From Desulfosporosinus sp049943955 (GTDB taxonomy: Bacteria > Bacillota > Desulfitobacteriia > Desulfitobacteriales > Desulfitobacteriaceae): 64,000 bases of DNA. Position 1 is the first letter of the stretch. Each line of letters opens with the position of its first letter. The position numbers were made by a program, and so were the translations under genes. Below, one piece after another: positions 1 through 7,991 of the stretch. Location: assembly GCF_049943955.1 (NCBI RefSeq), contig NZ_JBNFTW010000005.1, positions 62,001 to 126,000 of the forward strand, written 5' to 3'. The notes below the pieces were generated by a model, which saw only the letters and a list, made by a program, of their open reading frames with translations, made no database searches and was not told the DNA's origin.

Positions 1-606
1 CACTATATGATTCACTCCGGAGGTATTGCCACTTATCGTGGAAAACATACAGACGGCTTGGGCGCAATGTTATTAAATAAATATAAAGACGAGCATATTC
101 ATTTAACCTTGGAGTCCATTACCGTTGAAGTTCAAAATGATGAGGTTAAATATGAATTGAAAGTTTTAGGCGGTAATTATTATCGAGCCAGAAGACTCTC
201 CTTATATGATGAAACGACGAAGTTAACCCTTGGTAAAGGCGAGTTCCTGGGTGGCTTTGGCGTAACTCCCGAATTTGGATTTAAAGTTAAATTTAAAGAT
301 GCAGGAGTAGAACTACCGGCTAAACACAATCTATCCTTAATCCTCGAAGAAGATCGCTTGGCCCTGCGCGCAACATTCAAGGAAGGATCGGAAGTCTTTA
401 TTGAATTACAGGGTGAGAACGAATCCAGGTTCTACTCAGTTCCGACCGTGGTTCATGATGTTACCGCAGCCTGTGTTTCGTTTGAGGAGCAAAACGATAA
501 TGATTTTCAGTTCTATGTTAGCAGAGAAGGATTATCCGGTGATTATCACATCTTTTTAGATATTGATAATAAACGCTATGATACTCATTTCTCGGCAAAC
601 TTATAA
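1..606 (+). CDS. Hypothetical protein, possibly cut by the window edge
   Basis: The reading frame is open from the first base. The first ATG is at 7, but only six bases lie before it, so neither the true start nor a ribosome site can be judged. The visible 199 residues are polar and beta-rich, with alternating hydrophobic and charged stretches. No signal peptide, membrane segment or cysteine motif is visible; one Cys lies near residue 151. I do not recognise a family. It sits about 120 bp upstream of a thioredoxin/thioredoxin reductase pair in the same orientation, but a hairpin region separates them, so co-transcription is uncertain. That it is a real gene is fairly sure from its length and codon pattern. 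Its function is unknown. Confidence 0.6.
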   Translation, partial: HYMIHSGGIATYRGKHTDGLGAMLLNKYKDEHIHLTLESITVEVQNDEVKYELKVLGGNYYRARRLSLYDETTKLTLGKGEFLGGFGVTPEFGFKVKFKDAGVELPAKHNLSLILEEDRLALRATFKEGSEVFIELQGENESRFYSVPTVVHDVTAACVSFEEQNDNDFQFYVSREGLSGDYHIFLDIDNKRYDTHFSANL

Positions 607-625
607 GATAATCCAACATCGCACT

Positions 626-705
626 ATGCTCCCTTCGAAGCAGATGACAGATAATCAATAATCCTTGATCTGTACTCGCAAGGGAGCATTTCAATTGTAG
701 TTTTT
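626..705 (+). other. Nested inverted repeat before the thioredoxin gene
   Basis: ATGCTCCCTT (626-635) is perfectly complementary to AAGGGAGCAT (680-689). An inner pair, CAGAT (641-645) with ATCTG (668-672), nests inside. A T-rich stretch follows at about 699-705. This could be a terminator of the upstream gene with a large stem, or a structured leader of the thioredoxin operon, whose ribosome site AAAGGAG is at about 711-717. Confidence 0.45.
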
Positions 706-728
706 CACTATAAAGGAGTGTACAAAAT

Positions 729-1061
729 ATGTCATTAGTACAATTAAATTCGAGTCGTTTCGAAGAAGTGATTTACAATGACGGAGAACCTTGTTTGGTT
801 ATTTTCTCCCGAAAAAGCTGTCATGTCTGTCAAAGCGTCGTGCCTGTCTTGGAAGATTTGCAGCCGCAATTTGATGGCAAGTATGGTTTTTATTATGTTG
901 ATGTTGAGGAAGATAAGAGCTTATATCAAAAATTTTCCCTCAAAGGCGTTCCGCAAATCCTTTTCTTTAAAGATGGAGAATATCAAGGTAAATTAACCGG
1001 GAAGGTTGAGGAAGAGGACGTTGAGGAAAGAATTACAGATGTGTTAAATTCAGAATCATAA
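729..1061 (+). CDS. Thioredoxin-family protein (CHVC active site)
   Basis: The 110-residue protein has the size and layout of a single-domain thioredoxin. The redox motif is C31-H-V-C34, preceded by FSRKS, and a cis-proline loop (GVPQILFF) lies about 40 residues later. A CHVC centre differs from the usual CGPC of classical TrxA, so the redox potential may differ. An additional cysteine lies at residue 22. The ribosome site AAAGGAG is 11 bases upstream of the ATG. The thioredoxin reductase gene follows after 14 bp, so the two are almost certainly one operon and probably a reductase-substrate pair. Thioredoxin-like identity is secure. The natural target is unknown. Confidence 0.9.
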   Translation: MSLVQLNSSRFEEVIYNDGEPCLVIFSRKSCHVCQSVVPVLEDLQPQFDGKYGFYYVDVEEDKSLYQKFSLKGVPQILFFKDGEYQGKLTGKVEEEDVEERITDVLNSES

Positions 1062-1075
1062 GGTGGAATGAACAA

Positions 1076-2290
1076 ATGACCAATGCGTATGATTTAGTAA
1101 TTATCGGCGGAGGGCCTGCCGGATTATCTGCCGGTATCTATGGCGGAAGAGCTAAGCTTAAAACCCTGATTATTAATAAGGGAACTGTTGGGGGATTAGT
1201 GAATACAACCCGGGAAATTGTCAATTATCCTGGCTACGGACAGATCAGCGGCTCTGATCTTATGCTGGACTTTAAAAAACATGCAGAGAGCTTTGGCGTA
1301 GAATTTTTAAGGGATCAGGTTCTAAGCATTGATTTTTCCCAAGAAGATAAAGTAATTAAAACCAAAAAGGGAAAGGAATTTACAGCTAAGGCTGTGATCT
1401 TAGCTTGCGGCAGTGAGCCAAGACTCCTGAACATTCCGGGTGAAAAACGACTTCAAGGCAATGGAGTAGCTTATTGTGCCACCTGCGATGCTGAATTCTT
1501 TGAAGGTGAGGATGTTGTTGTCATCGGCAGCGGCGACCAAGCCATCGAGGAAGGGATGTATATTACTAAGTTCGCCCAAAAAGTCACAGTGATTGTGCTT
1601 CATGATCAGGGTGTTTTAGATTGCAATAAACTTAGTGCAGAGCGCGCCTTCCAAAATAAAAAGATGGAGTTCATTTGGAACGCCACTGTCGAAGAAGTTT
1701 TGGGGGAAGAAAATGTTGAGGGTGTAAAAATTAAGAACCTCAAAACAGGAGAGTCCACTGAATTGACCTGTCAGGGAGTATTTTTCTTCGTCGGTATGAT
1801 ACCTTCTACGCAATTTCTTAAAGACAGTGGCGTAGAGATGAATCAACGGGGATATATACCTGTCAATGACTTGATGGAAACGAATCTTGAAGGAGTTTAT
1901 GCAGTAGGAGATAATAGGGTTAAATATTTAAGGCAAGTCGTCTCGGCAGCCGGTGATGGGGCTACGGCGGCCGTGGCAGCTGAGCGGTATATTGAAGAAT
2001 TGAATGCCTTTAAGTCGAATGTTCTCCAAAGTGATAAAAAAGTTCTCTTACTTTTCTTCAATGCGTTAAACAATACAAGCTTAGAATACGGCACTTTATT
2101 AGAAGAAGTAAACAAAGAACTAGCAGAATCCTATAACGTTATGAAAATCGATATAGCCACTAAGAAGACTCTCGCGCAGAAATTTAGTATTGAAATCGTT
2201 CCTTCGGTTGTGGTGCTTGATAAAGGACGGGAAATCAAACGAGTTGTTTGTGTAATGGATAAAGAAAGTTTGAAGAGGCAATTAAGCTAA
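1076..2290 (+). CDS. trxB: Thioredoxin reductase with C-terminal thioredoxin-like domain
   Basis: Residues 1-315 form a standard low-molecular-weight thioredoxin reductase: an N-terminal FAD Rossmann motif (IIGGGPAGLSAG), the redox centre C134-A-T-C137 followed by D, the NAD(P)H Rossmann motif near 146 (VVVIGSGDQAIEEG) and the closing FAD motif (GVYAVGDNR). About 85 extra residues follow (about 320-404) with the strand-helix-strand pattern and cis-Pro (IVPSVVVL) of a thioredoxin fold. Where the CxxC should be, this tail reads FNALNNTSLEYG, so it cannot do dithiol exchange there. At 404 residues it is roughly 90 longer than usual TrxB. It lies 14 bp behind the thioredoxin gene. The tail may bind a partner; that is inference. 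Confidence 0.9.
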   Translation: MTNAYDLVIIGGGPAGLSAGIYGGRAKLKTLIINKGTVGGLVNTTREIVNYPGYGQISGSDLMLDFKKHAESFGVEFLRDQVLSIDFSQEDKVIKTKKGKEFTAKAVILACGSEPRLLNIPGEKRLQGNGVAYCATCDAEFFEGEDVVVIGSGDQAIEEGMYITKFAQKVTVIVLHDQGVLDCNKLSAERAFQNKKMEFIWNATVEEVLGEENVEGVKIKNLKTGESTELTCQGVFFFVGMIPSTQFLKDSGVEMNQRGYIPVNDLMETNLEGVYAVGDNRVKYLRQVVSAAGDGATAAVAAERYIEELNAFKSNVLQSDKKVLLLFFNALNNTSLEYGTLLEEVNKELAESYNVMKIDIATKKTLAQKFSIEIVPSVVVLDKGREIKRVVCVMDKESLKRQLS

Positions 2291-2386
2291 TTGATTACGT
2301 GGTCTTAATGATGGTTGTATATCATGCAAAAGGATTGTGTGTTGTATTTGATTGTATGAAAAAGAATAAATAAAAGAGGAATTCTA

Positions 2387-2800
2387 ATGAAGCAGCAGGT
2401 AGCAGGGACTTGGCAAAACGGAAAGAGTGTTGTTCTATCTCTTAATCCGGATATTGAGCTTGTAGTGGATGGAAACGGCCCGAAAGCGACAGATCTTGTT
2501 TTAGCAGGGTTAGTAAGCTGCAGTATCGGAGTTTTATTGGAGATTTTAGCTAAAATGAGGGTATCACTCAAGACGTTAAAAGTTGTTACAGAGGCAGAGC
2601 GAGACGTTGAACCGCCAAAGCTCTTCGCCAAAATTAAAATAATTTACCAGCTAGAAGTTGATGAGGAACAAGAAAATAAGGTAATTAAAGCCATAAAACT
2701 TGGGAAGAGTTACTGCACAGTATTTAATATTTTGCAAAAAAGTGCAGATATTGAAGTTGAGTGTTATGTGAATGGAAATCTACGAAATACCCAATGTTAG
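2387..2800 (+). CDS. OsmC/Ohr-family peroxide-related protein
   Basis: The 137-residue protein has the OsmC-like pattern: N-terminal strands (WQNGKSVVLSLNPD), a central long helix starting with the first conserved cysteine (C45 in LVSCSIGVLLEIL) and the second cysteine C110 (GKSYCTVFNIL). In OsmC/Ohr proteins these two cysteines reduce organic hydroperoxides. The order and spacing fit the YhfA-type OsmC subgroup. A ribosome site AAAAGAGGA lies about 6 bases upstream of the ATG. It follows the thioredoxin reductase gene by 96 bp and precedes a peroxiredoxin, in keeping with a thiol-peroxide defence group. The exact substrate cannot be read from sequence. Confidence 0.85.
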   Translation: MKQQVAGTWQNGKSVVLSLNPDIELVVDGNGPKATDLVLAGLVSCSIGVLLEILAKMRVSLKTLKVVTEAERDVEPPKLFAKIKIIYQLEVDEEQENKVIKAIKLGKSYCTVFNILQKSADIEVECYVNGNLRNTQC

Positions 2801-2813
2801 CAATTTGATTTTG

Positions 2814-2844
2814 AAGCTCTGTCAGAGGACAGGGCTCATTTTTT
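2814..2844 (+). terminator. Rho-independent terminator after the OsmC-like gene
   Basis: AGCTCTGTC (2815-2823) and GACAGGGCT (2828-2836) form a 9-bp stem with one G-T pair and an AGAG loop, followed by CATTTTTT. Confidence 0.8.
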
Positions 2845-3019
2845 ATATAATTTATGGCTATTACGATTTTTAATCCTAAGATTCGCAGGAATTACATAAT
2901 TATTGGAGAATTTTGGGTATACACATATTCAGGAACTGGTTGGTTATTTGAGTTTTATCATTAAATGTTTTACATTCTATATAAGGGATTACTTCTTGAT
3001 TCAGAAAGGATTGATGAAG

Positions 3020-3481
3020 ATGCTCAAAATAGGAGATATTGCGCCTGATTTTCTTGCTGAAGGAAGTCACGGCCAGCTGGTAAAACTATCAGAACTTCGC
3101 GGTAAAAAGATAGTTCTTTATTTTTATCCCAAAGATATGACTTCCGGTTGTACTTCCGAGGCCTGTGATTTTCGTGACCATTTCACAGATTTAAGCAATA
3201 ATGACTCTGTGGTAATTGGAGTGAGTAAAGACCCCATGGGAAGCCATCACAAATTTATCGAAAAATATCAGCTTCCTTTTATCTTGATAAGTGATCCGAA
3301 TTTAGAGATCATTCAGGCTTATGATGTTTGGAAAGAAAAGACTATGTATGGTAAAAAGAGTATGGGAATCGAACGTACGACGTTCCTTATTGATCAAAAA
3401 GGAGTCATCCGTAAAATCTATCCTAAAGTTAAAGTTAAGGGTCATGTCGAGCAGGTTTTAGAGGATCTAAGGAAGCTGTAA
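3020..3481 (+). CDS. bcp: Thioredoxin-dependent thiol peroxidase (Bcp/PrxQ)
   Basis: The start is placed at the ATG at 3020 (153 residues), because AGAAAGGA lies 9 bases upstream. The frame is open further upstream, but those residues are not Bcp-like, and another ATG at 3014 is possible. The protein is a full-length PrxQ/Bcp: GDIAPDF at the N-terminus, then the peroxidatic cysteine C44 and resolving cysteine C49 in TSGCTSEAC, and a GIERTTFLID strand. The usual TPGCT motif is TSGCT here, a mild variation at the proline. It reduces hydroperoxides with electrons from thioredoxin, which fits the thioredoxin system 1 kb upstream. It stands alone between a terminator and mscL. Confidence 0.92.
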   Translation: MLKIGDIAPDFLAEGSHGQLVKLSELRGKKIVLYFYPKDMTSGCTSEACDFRDHFTDLSNNDSVVIGVSKDPMGSHHKFIEKYQLPFILISDPNLEIIQAYDVWKEKTMYGKKSMGIERTTFLIDQKGVIRKIYPKVKVKGHVEQVLEDLRKL

Positions 3482-3525
3482 TTATACGTTGAGTAAGATT
3501 GGACGATAGGGAGGATATACGGAAA

Positions 3526-3966
3526 ATGTGGAAGGAATTTAAAGAGTTTTCGCTTAAAGGGAATGTCATTGATTTGGCTATTGGTGTCATTATCGGGGGC
3601 GCATTCGGTAAGATCGTTACTTCTCTGGTCAGTGATATCATCATGCCTCTTCTAGGTATTCTTCTGGGTAAAGTTGACTTTTCTAATTTGTTTATTGTAC
3701 TCGGAAGCGGACATTATAAGACACTCGTTGAGGCCAAGAATGCTGGAGTGGCAACCATAAATTACGGTACGTTTATTAATAATGTTATTAATTTCTTAAT
3801 TATCGCCTTTTCCATTTTCATAGTTATTAAGCAAGTTAATCGCTTTACTAAGAAGAAAGAGGTTGAAGATGAACCATCAAAAACTAAAACTTGTCCTTAT
3901 TGTATTACCGAAATCAACCTCAAGGCTACAAGATGTCCACATTGCACTGCAATTCTGAATGACTAA
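3526..3966 (+). CDS. mscL: Large-conductance mechanosensitive channel with zinc-ribbon tail
   Basis: The start is taken as the ATG at 3526, with AGGGAGGAT 9-10 bases upstream; a TTG at 3499 is in frame but unsupported. The 146-residue protein opens with the MscL signature (FKEFSLKGNVIDLAIGVIIGGAFGKIV), has two membrane segments (about 15-40 and 75-100) and the periplasmic loop between them. It then carries an extra C-terminal CPYC-x11-CPHC zinc ribbon (about 121-140) in place of the usual short amphipathic helix. MscL releases solutes on hypo-osmotic shock. The zinc ribbon is unusual for MscL and could bind metal or a partner in the cytoplasm. A strong terminator follows. Confidence 0.93.
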   Translation: MWKEFKEFSLKGNVIDLAIGVIIGGAFGKIVTSLVSDIIMPLLGILLGKVDFSNLFIVLGSGHYKTLVEAKNAGVATINYGTFINNVINFLIIAFSIFIVIKQVNRFTKKKEVEDEPSKTKTCPYCITEINLKATRCPHCTAILND

Positions 3967-4001
3967 AAGATAACCCAAAATCCATAGAGCATCTCTTAAG
4001 A

Positions 4002-4030
4002 CCGCTGAACCTGACAGGTTCAGCGGTTTG
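4002..4030 (+). terminator. Strong terminator after mscL
   Basis: CCGCTGAACCT (4002-4012) pairs perfectly with AGGTTCAGCGG (4016-4026) around a 3-base loop and is followed by TTTG. Confidence 0.85.
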
Positions 4031-4241
4031 CTATGCGAAACGAAACTTTTTTCGTAGATGTGATGAACTTTAAAAAAGATTTTTCAGTGAAACGTTTAGA
4101 AAGCTATATTATTTTTAAAAGGGGAAAAATTCTCAGCAAATAATTAAAGGAGAATAATCGAATTACGTCGAATATTGTATATCAAGAAAAAACGGACATT
4201 TCTAAATTTGGTTCATAGGTTATTGAGAAGAGGTTAGGGTT

Positions 4242-6674
4242 ATGGGGATCAGACTTAAAACGTTTATTGTAATTTCTGCAGGTGCACTAGCTGTTGCTCT
4301 AGTTATGCTAGGTGCAATTCGAATATTTTTAATTGATAACTTATTAAATCAAGAAGATCAAATCCTAAAACAAAATTATAAAAGTATATCTATTATGTTA
4401 AACTCAAGAAAAGATTCATTAAGAAGCACTCTCCTGGATTGGGCAAAATGGGATGACACGTTTAATTTTGTCAAGGATAGTAATCAAGCATATATTAAGG
4501 ACAATTTACAGAATTCAACATTTACTGACTTGTCCCTTAACATGATGCTATTTTTAAATAATAAGGGAAAGATCATTTTCGCTAAAGGTTATGATCTGGA
4601 GAATGGTGTTAAAACTCCAATTGATACTGGTGTAATTAGTTACATCAATAAACATCAAAAACAATTATCGAATATTCGAGGAAATGATATACTTGCCGGA
4701 ATGCTTATGGTCTCAAACAGACCTATGATTATTCTTATTACCTCGATTACTCAATCCGATGAGAAACCTCCTGCCGACGGTTATCTTGTTATGGGGCAAT
4801 ATCTGGATAAAAGTTATTTGAATTATCTGGACGAAGTTACTCATGAAACCATAGAAATTGGAAGCGTTAATCAAATCCAAGCAGGACCTCTTGATGATGA
4901 CTTAGTTATTGAAAAAAGTAAAACCCTGGCAATGGCTACAGCCTTTGTCAAAGATCTTAACGGAAATCCCGATATTGCAATAACTATGAAGAGGCAAAGG
5001 AATATTTATGATCAGGGAATCAAAACTCTGCATCTATTTAGGTGGGTGTTTTTAGCGGGATTGTTTACGATAATCGTAATCTGTATCCTCGCAATCGATC
5101 GAACAATACTGAAACGTTTACGCAAGCTTTATCGTTTTGTCCATGAGGTAAGTATACGAAAAGACGTCTGGTCAAGAATTGAGCTTAGTGGAAAGGATGA
5201 AATTTCGAGGTTAGCGACGGCTATCAATCAGATGCTTGAAGAAATTAAAACAGCATACAAAGATATCCAAGAAGGCGAAGAACGATTCAGGTTAACAATG
5301 GAAGCAACCAATGATGGGTTCTGGGACCTGAGAATTGAAGATATGAATCTATATATTAACTCTGAGTGGTTAAGGTTAGTTGGCGATGAGACGCTTAATA
5401 AGGAAGACCTTTACAAAAAATACTTCCGTCCAGCCCAAGAGGATGGATCAACTATAAATAATGCCTTGGACGATTGTATTCGTGGAGACAAGGAGTATTT
5501 ACATGAAGAATACAGTGTATACAAAATAACTGGGGAACAGATTTGGATCTTAAATCGTGGTAAAGTCGTTGATTATGATTCTTCAGGACAACCTAAACGT
5601 GTGGTGGGGACTTTTTCAGATATTACAACGCAAAAACGGATTGAGCAAGAATTATATAGTTTGAGTTATACCGATAAGTTAACTGGTCTGAAAAATAGAG
5701 CGTATATGGAAAAAGTACTGGAAAGTCTAGATCAATCCGCTGAATCAAACTATCAAATTTTGATGGGTGATTTAAATGGATTGAAATATACCAATGATAC
5801 CTATGGGCATAATCAGGGTGATAAGTTATTATGCCAAATCTCTGAGATTTTCAAGAAAAGCTGCTCGGTGAGCGATATCATCGCTCGTTGGGGTGGAGAT
5901 GAATTTATTATTCTCATTAAAGATAAGGATCAACTATATTGTCAAGAAGTTATTAAAAAAATTAAAAGCGAATGTAAAAATATTTCACCGAATCTTCCTA
6001 TAAAATTAAGCATTGCAATCGGAAGCGCTGAAAAGACAGGTAATTACAAAAGTAAAGATATTATAAAAATAGCTGAGGAAAGAATGTACCAAAATAAGCT
6101 TTTAGAAAGTACAAGCCTTAGAAGTTCAACACTCTTGTCTCTCGAAAGAACCCTTTTTGAAAAAGATCAAGAAACAGAAGAACACGCAGCTAGACTGAGA
6201 ACTATGTGCGTAAAAATTGGTGAGGCGATGAAATTTTCGCAATACGAACTTGATGAATTAGCATTGTTTGCAATGCTCCATGATATTGGCAAAATTGCGA
6301 TTCCTGATCATATATTAATGAAACCGGACAAGCTATCTGAAGAAGAATGGGGTATCATGAAAAAACATTCAGAAATAGGCTTTCGTATTGCCGAGTCAAC
6401 GCCGGAACTATCGCATATTGCAAAAAATATTCTTTCGCATCATGAGCGATATGATGGGAAGGGATATCCTAATGGCTTAAAAGGCGAAGGGATACCGAAG
6501 ATGGCAAGAATATTAAGCATAGTTGATTCTTTTGATGTTATGACGAATACGAGACCATACAAAGCTGCCATTAGTGTAGAAGAGGCAATCGAAGAATTAA
6601 AAGCATGCGCGGGAAAACAATTTGATCCAGCTATTGTTGAAGTATTTCTCAAGTTGTTAAAGAACAGCAAGTAA
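4242..6674 (+). CDS. Membrane CHASE4-HAMP-PAS-GGDEF-HD-GYP c-di-GMP enzyme
   Basis: The 810-residue protein has a membrane helix at about 8-30, an extracytoplasmic CHASE4-type sensor to about 262 (WAKWDDTFNFV is typical), a second helix at about 264-286, a HAMP segment, a PAS domain around 345-465 and a GGDEF domain with an intact WGGDEF near 549-554. It ends in an HD-GYP domain (HDIGK near 680, HHERYDGKGYPNGL near 732-744). GGDEF makes and HD-GYP breaks cyclic di-GMP. Both motifs look catalytically complete, so it is a potential bifunctional switch set by the sensor. The RxxD inhibitory site upstream of GGDEF is absent (CSVSD). It is a single gene with a GAAGAGG site and a terminator after it. 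Confidence 0.92.
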   Translation: MGIRLKTFIVISAGALAVALVMLGAIRIFLIDNLLNQEDQILKQNYKSISIMLNSRKDSLRSTLLDWAKWDDTFNFVKDSNQAYIKDNLQNSTFTDLSLNMMLFLNNKGKIIFAKGYDLENGVKTPIDTGVISYINKHQKQLSNIRGNDILAGMLMVSNRPMIILITSITQSDEKPPADGYLVMGQYLDKSYLNYLDEVTHETIEIGSVNQIQAGPLDDDLVIEKSKTLAMATAFVKDLNGNPDIAITMKRQRNIYDQGIKTLHLFRWVFLAGLFTIIVICILAIDRTILKRLRKLYRFVHEVSIRKDVWSRIELSGKDEISRLATAINQMLEEIKTAYKDIQEGEERFRLTMEATNDGFWDLRIEDMNLYINSEWLRLVGDETLNKEDLYKKYFRPAQEDGSTINNALDDCIRGDKEYLHEEYSVYKITGEQIWILNRGKVVDYDSSGQPKRVVGTFSDITTQKRIEQELYSLSYTDKLTGLKNRAYMEKVLESLDQSAESNYQILMGDLNGLKYTNDTYGHNQGDKLLCQISEIFKKSCSVSDIIARWGGDEFIILIKDKDQLYCQEVIKKIKSECKNISPNLPIKLSIAIGSAEKTGNYKSKDIIKIAEERMYQNKLLESTSLRSSTLLSLERTLFEKDQETEEHAARLRTMCVKIGEAMKFSQYELDELALFAMLHDIGKIAIPDHILMKPDKLSEEEWGIMKKHSEIGFRIAESTPELSHIAKNILSHHERYDGKGYPNGLKGEGIPKMARILSIVDSFDVMTNTRPYKAAISVEEAIEELKACAGKQFDPAIVEVFLKLLKNSK

Positions 6675-6748
6675 AAAACGATATCACAGCATCATAAATT
6701 GCAACATCATTCATCCACCTCTCAGAGGACTTTGCTGATTACTAAGTT

Positions 6749-6787
6749 ATAACCGATTCCCATAGATTGGTGATCGGTTATTTTTTT
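6749..6787 (+). terminator. Terminator after the c-di-GMP enzyme gene
   Basis: TAACCGAT (6750-6757) pairs with ATCGGTTA (6773-6780), followed by seven T residues. Confidence 0.85.
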
Positions 6788-6856
6788 ATCAAATATTAAC
6801 GAATTATTAATCCTTAAGAAGGTAGCACGTCAAAATCAGTTTAAACCAGAACCAAA

Positions 6857-6873
6857 GGTCAATAATGGTCAAA
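6857..6873 (+). promoter_or_regulatory. CtsR-like operator
   Basis: GGTCAATAATGGTCAAA is a tandem heptamer with a 3-base spacer (GGTCAAT, AAT, GGTCAAA). This is the 7-3-7 geometry of the CtsR heat-shock repressor box (RGTCAAANANRGTCAAA), with one mismatch. It ends 8 bp upstream of the -35 of the promoter at 6882-6910. No clp or chaperone gene follows; the candidate small RNA does. The match is visible; CtsR control is inference. Confidence 0.5.
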
Positions 6874-6881
6874 TTTATGAG

Positions 6882-6910
6882 TTGAGCGATATACCCAAAG
6901 AGGGTATACT
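6882..6910 (+). promoter_or_regulatory. Sigma-A-type promoter with palindromic -10 region
   Basis: TTGAGC (6882-6887), a 17-base spacer and TATACT (6905-6910) form a good vegetative promoter. TATACCC and GGGTATA in the spacer and -10 form a 7-bp inverted repeat that could be an operator. Expected start of transcription is near 6917. Confidence 0.65.
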
Positions 6911-6916
6911 AAGATC

Positions 6917-7070
6917 AGAAAAGGTCAGAAAACAAAGCATCGTTCAAGTGTTTAGTACAAATTATAACTATAAATGGAAGCTAACTTATTATCCGCCAAT
7001 TGGCGGTTAACATAGAGTTATTCACTCTTTTCCTCCTCTATCTTCCCCTCATTGTGAGGGGATTTTTTTT
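6917..7070 (+). ncRNA. Candidate small regulatory RNA with CU-rich anti-Shine-Dalgarno region
   Basis: The stretch of about 153 bases is bounded by a promoter (6882-6910) and a strong terminator (7045-7070) and holds no convincing gene. A perfect 14-bp palindrome CCGCCAATTGGCGG (6993-7006) would form a hairpin. It is followed by a pyrimidine-rich, probably unpaired stretch (about 7023-7050) containing CCTCCT (7032-7037), the exact complement of AGGAGG, and TTCCCCTC leading into the terminator. This layout resembles CU-rich antisense small RNAs of Firmicutes such as the RsaE/RoxS type, without being a recognised member. A 13-codon ORF from ATG 6969 lacks a ribosome site. Confidence 0.5.
7045..7070 (+). 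terminator. Terminator of the candidate small RNA
   Basis: CCCCTC (7045-7050) pairs with GAGGGG (7056-7061) around ATTGT, followed by A and eight T residues. Confidence 0.85.
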
Positions 7071-7207
7071 GCCTGGAAGTTTCAAAAATGAAACCTTAAG
7101 AATCACTTGCCGAGAATGATGGGGAAGGAAAAAGAGAATATTAATGGAATTATAATGTAAAACATTTCTGGTACAAACCAGTTTTGATTTAAGAGGATGG
7201 TGAAATA

Positions 7208-7471
7208 ATGCCGGATTTCATTGAAGGATTAAAAAGAGGTGCTAAAGCCATAAAAGAATCGTTCGGACCAAGTCGGTATGAAGTTGCAACTATAAAAGTG
7301 ATATGTCCTCATTGCAAAAATGACGTTTTCGAGGAAGGTTCAGCACAATTAAATACTGCTGGTGCCACGTTTCTAAATCTTGATTGGCTCAACAAGTCAG
7401 CGACTATTCTTATTTGTACTCGCTGCGGATTAATCCAATGGTTTATGGAGTCTCCAGAGAAGATTTATTAA
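7208..7471 (+). CDS. Small zinc-ribbon protein
   Basis: The 87-residue protein has two CxxC pairs, CPHC near residue 36 and CTRC near 73, about 33 residues apart, in the pattern of a rubredoxin-like zinc ribbon. The N-terminal 30 residues are basic and helical (GLKRGAKAIKESFG). AAGAGGATGG lies upstream of the ATG. No enzyme motif is visible. The next gene starts about 55 bp further on in the same direction. Such proteins often bind zinc or nucleic acid. I do not recognise a named family. Confidence 0.75.
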   Translation: MPDFIEGLKRGAKAIKESFGPSRYEVATIKVICPHCKNDVFEEGSAQLNTAGATFLNLDWLNKSATILICTRCGLIQWFMESPEKIY

Positions 7472-7525
7472 TCTTCATTATTTATAACAGTAAAGGGAAA
7501 ACAATATTTGAAGGAGAGATGGTAT

Positions 7526-7822
7526 ATGTTAATTAAAATTGTAACCTTTTACGTAAAAGAGTCAGACGTCAAGGCATTTATTGAGGCAACGAGGATAAAC
7601 CGAAAGAATTCCATTCAAGAAGAAGGCATAGAGAGTTTTGATTTTTTCCAGTGCAAGGATGATTCATCAAAATTTGTGCTGTACGAAGTTTATAATTCTC
7701 AGCAGGCTATGGATGAACATCTTAAAACTGCTCATTTCAAAGCCTGGAATGAGATCGTCACTCCTTATTTAGCTAAGCCAACAGACAGAGCTGTCTACAT
7801 TCCGGCAGCAGAAAGTATTTAA
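7526..7822 (+). CDS. Antibiotic biosynthesis monooxygenase (ABM) domain protein
   Basis: The start at ATG 7526 is chosen because AAGGAGAG lies 7 bases upstream; this gives 98 residues. The pattern is that of the small ferredoxin-like ABM/YgiN/LsrG family: an N-terminal strand (LIKIVTFYVKE), a helix with FIEATRINRKNSIQEEGIESFDFFQ, a strand ending in FVLYEVYNSQQAMDEHLKTAHFKAW and a C-terminal strand. The H in LKTAHFKAW is the conserved family histidine region. Members act as quinol monooxygenases, as isomerases or in AI-2 phosphate processing, so the reaction cannot be named. No close partner gene is visible. Confidence 0.85.
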   Translation: MLIKIVTFYVKESDVKAFIEATRINRKNSIQEEGIESFDFFQCKDDSSKFVLYEVYNSQQAMDEHLKTAHFKAWNEIVTPYLAKPTDRAVYIPAAESI

Positions 7823-7991
7823 ATAGATTATGCTGTTATAAGGGCATAAGATGGACGGAAAGTCCAGCAGTTACCCCTAGACAAACAATACGAACTATTA
7901 TCATATCAAGCGAAATAACAAAATGAGTTTCAGGATACTTATAATTCAATTGGAAACAATAACGAAAAGCAGAAAGAACTGGCTTAATTAT

